Below are positions 20,778-35,079 of a stretch of 64,000 bases of DNA, in pieces. Made by a program: the position numbers and the translations under genes. Each line of letters starts with the position of its first letter. Positions within the stretch are counted from its first letter, which is position 1. The DNA comes from Impatiens glandulifera (taxonomy: Eukaryota; Streptophyta; Magnoliopsida; Ericales; Balsaminaceae): the NCBI RefSeq assembly GCF_907164915.1, contig NW_025919459.1:124001-188000 (forward strand). Reading direction: 5' to 3'. The notes beneath the pieces were generated by a model, which saw nothing but the letters and a program-made list of their open reading frames with translations, made no database searches and was not told the DNA's origin.

Positions 20778-21889
20778 TATATAAATTGGGAAGAATGCCA
20801 ATTTTACACACCAAGTTGTAACAAGGTGTCAAATTTACTTATTAAGTATCAAAATTTCATTTATATGTATGAACTTGTCAAAAAGTGTCAAATATATTTA
20901 AAATAACAGAAATGTTAAACGGTGTTAAAATTTTTGTCACATGTAATATCCACATATTTTTTATTTTTTTAAATTGACATTACTTTAATTATTTTTCCAT
21001 TTAAACAAAACTTATTTTACTTTCTCTCTCATCCCTCTACAACTCTCCATTTTTTTCTAACTTTTCTCTCTTTGATTAACTCAAGTTCTTTTGGATTTTT
21101 ACTTTCTTCTAACCTCTAAGTGCTCCCTAACTGAACTTTAAATAGTCATCATCGTTGGTGGAAGTTTTTGTTGGCCGATTCCTAAATCATAGACGTTGTG
21201 ACCAAAATCTTCATTAGTCGAACCCTAAATCATTGTCGCCATTAGCGGACAATGCTGAATCAAGGTAAAATCTCCCTTAATCGACTTGTTTTAATTTTAG
21301 TTTTCATAATACTCACCATGTTAAACTTTATCAGCTCCCAGACGTAACCCCCAAATCCAAGTCTTTCTCAGTTAAACCTTACACTATCATCATCATTGGT
21401 TGAAACATTCATTGATCGAATCCTAAATTGTCAATGTTGTGGTGAAGTCTTTGTTGGCCGAATCCTAAATTGTCAGTGCTGTGACGAAGTCATAATAACT
21501 CGTTACTTTTTAGAACAATTTTTATAATTAATCAATTAAATATTATTAATAATAATAAAATTACTCATAGATGGAGAAATGAGAGAGAAATATTTAAAGA
21601 AAATAGTAAGTTGTGAGGATAAAGAAAGAGAAAATAAATAAGAAAAGTTTTTAATGTTTTGTTTGAATAAAAAATAATTAAAGTAATGTCAATTTAAAAA
21701 AATAAAAAATATGTGGATATTACATGTGACAAAATTTTTAACACTGTTTAACATTTCTGTTATTTTAAATATATTTGACACTTTTTGACAAGTTAATACA
21801 TAAAAATGAAATTTTGATACTTAATAAGTAAATTTGACACCTTGTTATAACTTGGTGTGTAAAATTGGCATTCTAACCCTATATAAATT
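20778..21889. mobile_element. Non-autonomous Mutator-like element (MULE) with long inverted repeats
   Basis: The element is 20788-21879, flanked by perfect 10-bp direct repeats TATATAAATT (20778-20787 and 21880-21889). Terminal inverted repeats of about 230-240 bases begin GGGAAGAATGCCAATTTTAC on the left and, read inward from the right, GGGTTAGAATGCCAATTTTA. Long TIRs with a 9-11 bp target duplication are characteristic of MULEs. The roughly 600-base interior has no transposase. It holds a degenerate internal repeat with GGCCGA(A)TCCTAAAT-like phrases near 21175, 21230, 21420 and 21460, so the interior may be captured or locally duplicated DNA. Confidence 0.85.
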
Positions 21890-24380
21890 AATTAAAATAT
21901 AAAATACTTATTATATTATTTATAACAATATTTAAAAATATTAGATGCTAAAGATAATACTAAAATAATTAACTTTGTTTAATAATTTTTTCTTAATAAA
22001 AACAGAAGACAAAAACCTTAAGAATACTTCCACTATAAAAATAGACATTTTAAGAAAAAACAAATGAAACAAACCTAAGTTTACTTTCAATATAAAAAGA
22101 TCTTATGACTTTAATTTTATTATTCTATTTTCTTAAGTTTCATCCTAATCTATATAGATTTTATTTTATAATAAACACCATAGCAGGTAATCACTATTTG
22201 AAAACAGGGCTAATTCAAGATAAATCATTTAGAAGTTGTCTAACTTAATAAATATATGGATCCTCCTCCTTTGCTTCTAGGTCAAACTTATTTGAAATTT
22301 TGTTTTGTTTATTAGATCTATATTATTATCTATATTATTATCGGGTAGATTATCTAGTTAGAAAATAACAGGAAAATATTTAAAAAATAAGAGTCATCCC
22401 AATTAGAATTCTCAATAACTTTTTGCATACCACTCTTGGCAAATTTGGACAGAAAACATTATTACTCTGGGTGGTTGCATTATAGATTTTAATTCTTGTA
22501 ATTTTGTTCAGGATTTAAACTTTTTTTGTTAGTTTTTGTTTTATACTGTTTATTTCGATTTAATGGATGATTAATGGGAGATAACTTGTTTAGGAGATTT
22601 AGACCATGAGAATAGTTTATGTGAAGGGATTTGTTTCCTCTATTTATTTTATTCTCCTTACCTCTCTTCATTTATTTTTGTTTCTTTCAACATTTTTAAA
22701 TTTGGATAGTTTTGGGCATCACTTTAATCTTGATAAAAACTATCTGGTTTTATTGTCGTGTTGGATGGATAATTGATTTCGTAAGAGTTCAAGTGAGCAA
22801 CACAACCGTTACATTAGAAAGTTGTATTGTCGATATAGCGAAATCATTTTTGTATGATTATTGTTCCTTGTACCAAGTTTGTTTCTTTCAAATTTTTGTC
22901 AAACTGTTTCGATTCACTAAATAGATTAAATATCTAACCAAATTTTATTTTGTTTTTCAAAAATTTAGTTCATTTCCAAATACCACCTCAAAGAACCCTT
23001 AATAAGGTGTCAAATTAACATCAATTAAACTATCATATATATATATATATATATATATATCAACTTTAAATATTATTATTTTATCCATGTCAATCTTCTT
23101 TTCCAAAATTTGGTTACAGTCATTTTGAGAAGGTGTATTTGTGTGTATATTTTCATAAATATAAATATGAACCTAATTTGCACTATTGTTATCGTCATAT
23201 TATGACATTTAATTTTTAAAACCGTGCGGTTTGTAAAAACAAGTCTATCATTCACATTTTTTTAAATTGAAGCGTAATTATACTACCTTTTAATAATTGT
23301 AGTTGTCTAATTTGTCTTATTTATAGCGTCAAACTTATGACTTTGGTGACTTGTTAGGGATTCATGGCTCTTTTAGGACCTTAAGTCTTAAGTCGTTCCT
23401 CATTTTTATTCGTTTCTATTTCATGATTTATTTCTTTTTGTGTTTTGTTGGATTGCCCGACTTTGTGAAGCATATATTATGAACATTTTTTTATTCTTTT
23501 TACAATTATTGTATTTAAACTTTACTTCTTTACATATTGCATGATCATTTTTCAAATTAAACTCAAGTCTAAATTAATTTACTTCTTAATAAAGCAGATA
23601 TGTTTTTGCTTAAATATATTTCTTATATATATTAATTTTTGTATTTCAAATATAAATTTACTTATTTTCCTTCCATAAATATAAATATGACCCTAAATTA
23701 CTCAAATTGACACTTAATTCAAATTTATAAGTAATGACAAGAGAGAAAAAATACAAATAGAATAAACACTCCTTTGTTATTTTGACTCATTCTCAAATAA
23801 CAATCCTATCTATTTCAGTTTCAATATTTCAATTTTAATTTGATATTTATTCCAATCATATGTCACATCAAATGATAAATTGCATCAATGAATAACAATT
23901 AACATGCAGGTTTGCACAATTAATTTAAAATGTCAAACAATTCTAAGTTGTTATAAATAAATAATATGTAAGTCATTTCTTTTAATAAAAGACCATGTCT
24001 TCTTTTTTAAAATATTAATTTGATTGTTAGGCACCAAATATATATAGAATTAGACCAATTCAATAACATAAGCATTATGGTTAGAAACTCCTTACAATTG
24101 GTGTTTATTTTATTTATTTATTAAGTTTATGGTTTATTAATTAATTGAAGAAATTGAAAATGTAATTTGATCTTTCAAAATTAAATTAACAATATTCATT
24201 ATTTTAAAATATAACCACAACCCAATAAACTAAACTATTCAATCACAAAAGAAAATAATTTGAACAATACCCACTAAAATATTAGTCTCCATAAAATATT
24301 CAATGTCGACTGCCGTTTAGCCTATAATGTTAAGAAACTTTCTTTATTATTATAAAGCTTAAAATATTTAGTGAGAATTC
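21890..24380. other. Upstream region of gene C
   Basis: No gene is recognised. From about 21970 it matches two successive blocks upstream of gene E (about 38430-40020 and 40980-41945). A (TA)n microsatellite lies at about 23036-23060. Confidence 0.65.
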
Positions 24381-24388
24381 TATAAATA
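24381..24388 (+). promoter_or_regulatory. TATA box of protease gene C
   Basis: TATAAATA 49 bases before the ATG at 24437, in the promoter block conserved with genes A, B and E. Confidence 0.7.
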
Positions 24389-24436
24389 CCTTCTTATATG
24401 TTCAAGACTAAATTAAGGCAAAATCATTTCTAAAAA

Positions 24437-27997
<3,561 letters not shown>

Positions 27998-30900
27998 ACA
28001 ACAAGCTTGATGTTATAATTTGTTGCCTGAAAATGTTCCTAGAGATCCAATGTTTGTGGTGTGTTGTGCTTTGTCTTTGAGAAACTTTAAGATGTGTTTA
28101 GTTAGTTGTTTTCTTACATTTGGATTGAGGTTCGCATAGTTGTAGTTGTTTTATTTGTATGCAAGATTTAAGTTTTAAAAAACGTTATTTCCAAAGATGT
28201 TCTAAATATAAAAAATTGTCCATTCACAAATAACCTAGCCCCATTTATATTTACCAATTTGAATTAATGGATAATTCTTTTAACACATTATGAAAAAAAT
28301 TAAAAGAAGATTATGTTTTTTTCTATTCGAATTTATTTTCGGGTGAAATTAATATGTTCTAGGATGTGGGAAGAATGAAACTAAAAGTTATTTTTTTGAG
28401 ATCAGATTTAATTTTGGACTGACTAACTAAGAGCACTTTTATTTCATGGTGGAATTGAAATTGAACTTGACACTTTTACTTTACTTTTACTTTGATAGGA
28501 TACATATAATATAAATTATGACGCAATTTAATTAGTTAAAAAATAACAAAATTTTTCATTCTTCTTTTCTTACCTTTTTATTATTTTTTAATTAATTGAT
28601 ATAGGACTCATTGAATGATAATTTAAAAAATAATTTGATTTTTATTATTAGAAATTAGTTCTCATTAAATTTGATTTTTATTATTAGAAATTAATTCTCA
28701 TTAAGTTTGATTTAGGAGTTATATATAAAAAATAATAATTAGTAAATAATAAAAAATAACATAAATTTAAATAAATAATTGATGATCAAACTATCAAATT
28801 ATACAATAAAATTCTCAACAAAAATAAAACAATTAAGCAATTTATTGAGGGTCAATTGAAAGACAAACTTATTTGAGTTCGATAACGATGATGCAAACTT
28901 ATTTGAGTTCGATAACGATGATGGTTGAAATATAACAAGTTGAACGAACCAATGAGATAATTTCGAAAGAATCTCTATCAAATATTTTAAAGGGTGGTTA
29001 AAAATATTTTTAGCTGAGAGTTAGTAAATAACGTCGAAAATTTTCTTTTCAAATGATAACGAAACATTTTCATATATAAGCGAAATAGTGAAAAACTCAT
29101 AAAAAATAATGTTAAGATACATATAAAAGAGTTTTCTTATGAAAATCAAACTCTAATAACTCTTTCTTTAAAGAAATGGAAAATAATTTTATATTCGATT
29201 ATTCGTTTGTGTAATGCCAAAAACCGACTCTTTCTGAAAAGAAGTTTTTGATACTCGATAGTTGTGCCCCCAATAACTAACATTGTTCTCGAGTCTTGAG
29301 TGAGACGATGAACCAAAATGGTTGGCTTAACTAGAATGTATTTAAAAATGTCGATTTAGGCTAATTTAAACTTTTTTAGAGTCACTACCTAATTTATTTC
29401 TCGAGAAATTAGGAAAGAAAAATATTTCACGTATATAAACGCATGTTATAGATTTTATTCTTAGTTCGGTGCTTAGTTACACATGAGAAATTGTATCCAC
29501 GTTATGTCTCACGTGGATTACCACGGATGATCTTTACTTTAAACTTTTGACATTTAAAAAATATATTTATTTATCATATTTTAAAATATGTTACTAATGA
29601 TAAATGCAAACCTAAACACATGACTAGGCTTTTATTTTATATTCCTAAAGTGTTATAGCTGATCCCGGATCAAGCATAAATTTATAGTTTCAGTTTAAAA
29701 GATTCGACTGAGCTTTCTCTTCCAGTAATTCCCCTTACTGTCGTTTTTTTTTGTTATGTGGTGTCTAATGTTTCATTTACGGCTAAGAAGGGGACGAATA
29801 AAGATTCGATAAAGAAATCATGACCAACACAACTTAGTGTATGAGTAATAAATGACACACCAACAAATGATAGTATTATTTGAATACGAAAAATTGATTA
29901 GACTAAATAAAATGTCAAACCAAACCAACAAAACTCAACTTAAGACTAAGCAATTAAAATAAAAATCCAATTCTAGAAAAATTAGTTAGTGAAAGAATAA
30001 GAAAAAAATTACTTTTCAATTTTGTTTTTTTGTTTTTGTTGAGAGCCAACATAAAGAAGGAAAAATTAAAAAAATATACAAATAATTTCATTTGAGTAAC
30101 AATTTTATTTCATATATTATATTTAATTCACCAAACATCCATTTGAGGACCTCAACATTTAATATGTGTTAAAGATCCTTTTGGTTAATTAATTATCACA
30201 CTTCATTAGGAGTCCCTATTTACACTCAAAATAAATTAATACAAAACTTGTTTGACCAGTACATTTAGTAATGAGATAACACTCAAGCCACACAAAATAT
30301 TCTTTAATAAATAGGGTATACCTCATTTATCTTTCCTAAGAAGCTAACAAAATGATGAATTAATGTAGTAGAACCACTTTAAGAAGAACTTGTAAACTTG
30401 TCTCAATCTACTATTTTCTTTTGTAGATGATCTATGTATTATGAAAAATTAAGAACCATTCAAACCTAACAAATTTAAACATGAAAAAATAAAAGTACAA
30501 AAATTAAAATATATGAAAGATGGAGATAAACAATTACCAAAATAAATCACAAAAACTAATAAATGGTCCAACTCGTGTGGCTTTACAGACAAAATCAATT
30601 TTTGTTTGTTCATAAAAATAATGTCATAGATGATACGCATCGATCGGATACTATAGCCAAAAATTAAGTGATTAAAATTTTAACTTTTTTTACACTTTCT
30701 TTATGTGGAAGTTTTTTGTTATAATTTTGAGCATGAGATCTATAAAAACAGTCATTGATCAAGTTGCTTAAATGTGTTTTCACATTTAAATTTGTTGAGA
30801 AAATATTCAGGACTCAACTCTCCTACCTAATAGAATTCATCCATAGAATTCATTGTGGAACAGAAGGATTCAAACCTCCGAATAGTGTGGATGTAGATGT

Positions 30901-32490
30901 AGGCGTAGATCATCCTGTTGGTTAAGAAGAAATATCGATACTCGACTTATTTTAAGAACTTCTCAACTCTTACTGATTTAGATGATTTATAGATTTACTA
31001 ACCTCTTAATTAATGTGTTTTTGGCTCCTGCTTCGAAATGAATAGCTCTGCTAACGTTGGTTAAAGGAAGCAAGCTATGCAATTGCATCATCCAACTTTT
31101 ATGGTTCCTAAATTTTCTAACATAAAATTAATTATTTAATTAATTAATAAATATATATTATGAATAAATTAATATTTTTTTTCTCTTAATCATATTAATA
31201 TTTTTTATATATTTATTATGACATTTTTATATAGTAGATATTATATTTATATAAAAAATATATTAATTCTGTTAAAAAGTATAATTAATAACATTTGAAT
31301 ATAGTAGATATTATATTTATATATTTAATTTATATATAATAATTTTTTTTAAAATTATAATTAATAACATTTTTTAGTTTTATCAACCACCAAATATTTA
31401 TTTGAATTGGACTCCTAATTTTCATACCATGGCTGTATCAGGTAATCATTGAATTAAAATTGAGATTAGAGGATTTAATTTCAATTTAATTTGATCAGTA
31501 TGAATCTAAATTGAAATTGGAATTGAAATTAAAATTCAAACAAATGTGTTTTTATAATTTCAATTTCACTTTTTTAACTCGGAACAACACAATTAACGTG
31601 TTGAACTGATTATTATTTTAAATGAATTTAGGAAGTTAAAATGTTGAATAATATATATATTTTTTTAATTTAATAAGTTAATATTTCGAATTAATATATA
31701 TATATATATATATATATATTTTGTTTGAATTTAGGAATTTAACACGTCAAACTGATGTTTTGTTTTTTTAATATATAAAGTTAATATGTCGAAGCAATAT
31801 TTATTTTAATTTAGTAAGTTAACATGTCAAATGAATATTTTTTTTTAATGAGAATCGTTATATAGAAAAAACTCTCGACATATAAATTATATTAATAGAT
31901 TGTGTCAAACCAATATCTTAATAATATATATAATATATATTTAAATTATTTTTTATTATATTTATTATATTTTTTTTCTCAAACATAATAACTAAAATTG
32001 AATGACAATTTTATAGTTTTTTCAAACATAATAACTGAATTGTAATTAAATGTTAATTCGGGTAGAATTGGAATTAAAATTCTAATGTCCATTTTAATTT
32101 CAATAATCTAAACCTACCCTAAAATTTAAAACAAAGGTTTTTAGATTAATAGAAATTTTTTTCTTTAAAAAGAGTTAATTATCTAAAATAAAATTATGAT
32201 CGATATAAAAAATAATAATATCTAGTTCAACAATAATAACATTTGGATCACTCAAATAGTTGACTTCACATAAGAAATATTCAGGGGATATACAATTGTA
32301 CAGTTGAATATTCTAGTTGATACTCCACTTCATTTGTCCATATTTCCTCTATCATTCTTTCAACTTTTGTGACCATCATTCATAATTATGATCATTCCTT
32401 GCGGTTGGATAGTTCGAATAGTGGACTTGTATAACTTGTTGAGCAAGAATAAATGAGTCGTACTTATCATATCTCCATTTCATGTTTATG
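27998..32490. other. Intergenic region behind gene C without a recognised gene
   Basis: AT-rich. Visible structure includes a 37-bp direct duplication at about 28637-28710 and a 32-bp duplication (CAAACTTATTTGAGTTCGAT...) at 28863-28922. (TA)n lies near 31698-31720. A dispersed repeat at about 31130-31430 recurs at 53270-53475. Lines 31440-32110 are rich in AATTGAAATT-like palindromic runs that could be a decayed MITE. No open frame resembles a known family. Confidence 0.55.
31130..31430 (+). repeat. Dispersed repeat, copy 1 (other copy 53270-53475)
   Basis: Shares phrases AATAAATATATATTATGAAT, TTCTCTTAATCATATTAATA and TAGTAGATAT(T/C)ATATTTATAT in the same order with 53270-53475. Class unknown; no coding. 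Confidence 0.6.
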
Positions 32491-32676
32491 TCAATAAATC
32501 AATCTATATCTTTCATTAACTCTATTACCTCTAGTCGGATCAAACCATAAACATTGATCGTGGTATTTTAATTCAATAATCTCATTCAAAAGTCCATAAT
32601 AATCAACATCATTTGCATGAACGCAAATATCACCATTATTGATTTTATTAGATTTGAAATCACCAACCCTCCACAC
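32491..32676 (-). pseudogene. Fragment resembling the DUF4216 region of a CACTA transposon protein
   Basis: A 61-codon open frame contains DVDYYGLLNEIIEL followed by LWFDPTRGNRVNERYRLIY. This resembles the domain found beside CACTA transposases in plants (usual pattern xDYYGxLxxIxEL ... WFDPxRG). The residues normally between the two blocks are missing, so the copy is internally deleted. The assignment rests on recall of the family pattern, not a search. Confidence 0.5.
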
Positions 32677-32689
32677 AAAACCATTAATA

Positions 32690-33129
32690 GTGGTTCGGCC
32701 AAAATATGCCTACATTTACTTTTTAAAGCACATGAGTCTCTCAACTTTATTATCAATATTGTTATAAAAGTATTACAATGTTTCTCTCATAATGAAATCT
32801 CACACACAACTCACAAGGAAACAATGCTCTCAAGGCAAAAATTTGGCTTTCTAAAGTACCCGACTGCATATTTAAATAGGTTCTCAATTAGGTCAATATC
32901 AATATCTTGTTCAAATCTCTCGTAGAGCTTTCAAAATACTTTTACCATATTTCATAATTATATTTCCATAACAAAAGATCTATTTTCCTTTTTTTTAATC
33001 TTATTTCCTAATATCAAGATTATACACCAAAAGATATAATTTCCTTTTGTTGAATATATTCTTTTCTTATATCAAGATTGTGTACCATGAATATATATTA
33101 TTTATAATATTGTAAATTAATTCTTAACA
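32690..33129 (-). mobile_element. Truncated Copia-type LTR
   Basis: On the minus strand it begins TGTTAAGAATTAATTTAC at 33129. It contains a TTTAAATATGCAGTC promoter-like region and ends with GTAGGCATATTTTGGCCGAA followed by CCACTATTAA, a phrase typical of the 3' part of plant Copia LTRs. The terminal CA and the internal retrotransposon region are missing, and it abuts the DUF4216-like fragment. No gag-pol is visible. Confidence 0.6.
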
Positions 33130-33297
33130 CGATACTCACTCAGACTCTAGTATTGATTTCTACGACAAGAACATAATGAATCGATTCTACCAAACACACC
33201 ATACAAATTAAAAAGCGACTCAAAGAGGTTGTGATATTGTGTTTATCGATATGTGTTTATCGAATCATTCAAATAGACAATGTTAAATTTCAAATAA

Positions 33298-33740
<443 letters not shown>

Positions 33741-34066
33741 TGCTATGGCATGGGAAATTCTGGTAATAAACCTTTGTTGTTGTATGAAATAAAATCAGGA
33801 AAAGTTGAATGAGTATACTTGAAAAAATGTAATGTTAGTAGTAGAGAGCCCCAATGTTTGTGGTGTAGTGTTATTTGTCTCCATCTTCAGGGATGTTTTA
33901 ATCTATACTTTAAAACGTGTTTAGTTCATGGTTTTCTTACATTTAGATTGAGGATTGTATGTTTGTAGTCACTTTATATGTATGCAAGTTTTATGTTATA
34001 AAAAACAATGTGTCTAAGATGTACCCTTTGTTATTATGTTGTGTTATGATGGAATAAACTCAAATT

Positions 34067-34129
34067 ACATCAAATAAGATATGAACGAAAAAATAATAAC
34101 GCCCGGGTCACCCGCGTGACAGGCGGGAA
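34067..34129 (-). repeat. Partial duplicate of the tRNA-Asp region
   Basis: About 63 bases repeat the sequence at 34130-34210: leader ACATCAAATAAGATATGAAC..., then the anticodon arm CACCCGCGTGACAGGCGGG. An 18-base piece covering the T arm is missing. It cannot fold as a tRNA. Confidence 0.8.
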
Positions 34130-34162
34130 ACATCAAATAAGATATGAACGAAAAAATAATAA

Positions 34163-34234
34163 CGCCGTTTCCGGGGATCGAACACGGGTCACCCGCGTGA
34201 CAGGCGGGAATACTTACCACTATACTACAACGAC
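34163..34234 (-). tRNA. tRNA-Asp (anticodon GTC), possibly degenerating
   Basis: The minus strand reads GTCGTTGTAGTATAGTGGTA... with anticodon loop CTGTCAC (GTC at 34199-34201) and GTTCGATCCCC near the 3' end, the well-known eukaryotic tRNA-Asp sequence, 72 bases without intron. Two stem mismatches are visible: acceptor pair 7-66 is G-A, and T-stem pair 52-62 is T-C. Either could reduce function. A partial copy lies immediately beside it. Minus-strand downstream of the gene is TTATTATTTTTTCG, which gives a plausible pol III T-run terminator. Confidence 0.8.
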
Positions 34235-34602
34235 GTGCTGAACATATGATTAAACATATTTCGAATTAAATAAGTAAATATGGCTACGAAGTATGCACAT
34301 TTAAACTATAAACTTCAACTACCGTTAATTTTCGTATTCTAATCCTTCCTTGTCTAGCTTAGTTTCTTTAACTATAGAAAAATAATAATAATATAGAAAG
34401 AAATGGAGTTTTATCTAAATAATATCAAACCTGTCTCATTCTATGCATTTGAAAATAAATCCAAATTATTTTGATATATCAATTCATTTACTATTTATAT
34501 ATACAGTATATATCATTGCTCTATGTTGATATTGGTAAGCTCGGATACATAGAATACTTCCTTGCTGAAACCAGATAAAGAAGAAAACAAGTTAAAAATC
34601 AA
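34235..34602. other. Spacer containing the left 117-bp direct repeat (34401-34517)
   Basis: 34401-34517 (AAATGGAGTTTTATCTAAAT ... TATATCATT) recurs almost unchanged at 38277-38394, bracketing the island with the DUF1985-like gene. An AAT-type run precedes both copies. No gene seen. Confidence 0.8.
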
Positions 34603-34937
34603 ACTTTCGGGTCCCAAAACCATCCTTTTCGGGTCCCGAAACACCTTATTTCGGGTCCCGAAACCAGATTTCAGGTCCCGAAACAACCCTTTTCGGGTCC
34701 CGAAACCACGTATTTCGGGTTCCGAAACCACGTATTTCGGGTCCCAAAACCACGTATTTCGGGTCCCGAAACCACGTATTTCGGGTCCCGAAACCACGTA
34801 TTTCGGGTCCCGAAACCACGTATTTCGGGTCCCGAAACCACGTATTTCGGGTCCCGAAACCACGTATTTCGGGTCCCGAAACCACGTATTTCGGGTCCCG
34901 AAACCACCTATTTCGGGTCCCGAAACCACACTTTCGG
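34603..34937. repeat. Array 1 of a 22-bp palindromic repeat
   Basis: About 16 tandem copies of a 22-bp unit made of the palindrome TTTCGGGTCCCGAAA plus CCACGTA. The central units are identical; the outer ones vary in spacer and by single changes (GGTTCCG, GGTCCCAAA). Each unit can form a 7-bp-stem hairpin. All frames stay open because the unit contains no stop, producing spurious reading frames of the GPEIRGFGTRNTWFRDPK type. GC content is far above the surroundings. The array lies just beyond the 3' end of the DUF1985-like gene. Confidence 0.9.
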
Positions 34938-35079
34938 GACCATTAATTCAGCCAAACAAACATGATTTAACAAGCATGAAACTATGAAATCTTGATTTAC
35001 CTCGCATTCGAATCAACTGCATAAATGAATCCCACAACGACTTCATCTCGGTATTCCATCTTGACAAAATGATAGAACT

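Noticed and set aside
34603..34937. Possible CRISPR array
   Set aside because: The repeats are directly abutting 22-bp units with no variable spacers, in a plant genome. It is a tandem repeat.
34513..34987. Open frames on both strands with GPEIRGFGTRNTWFRDPK repeats
   Set aside because: The 22-bp palindromic unit has no stop in any frame, so every frame stays open. There are no start, splice or family signals.
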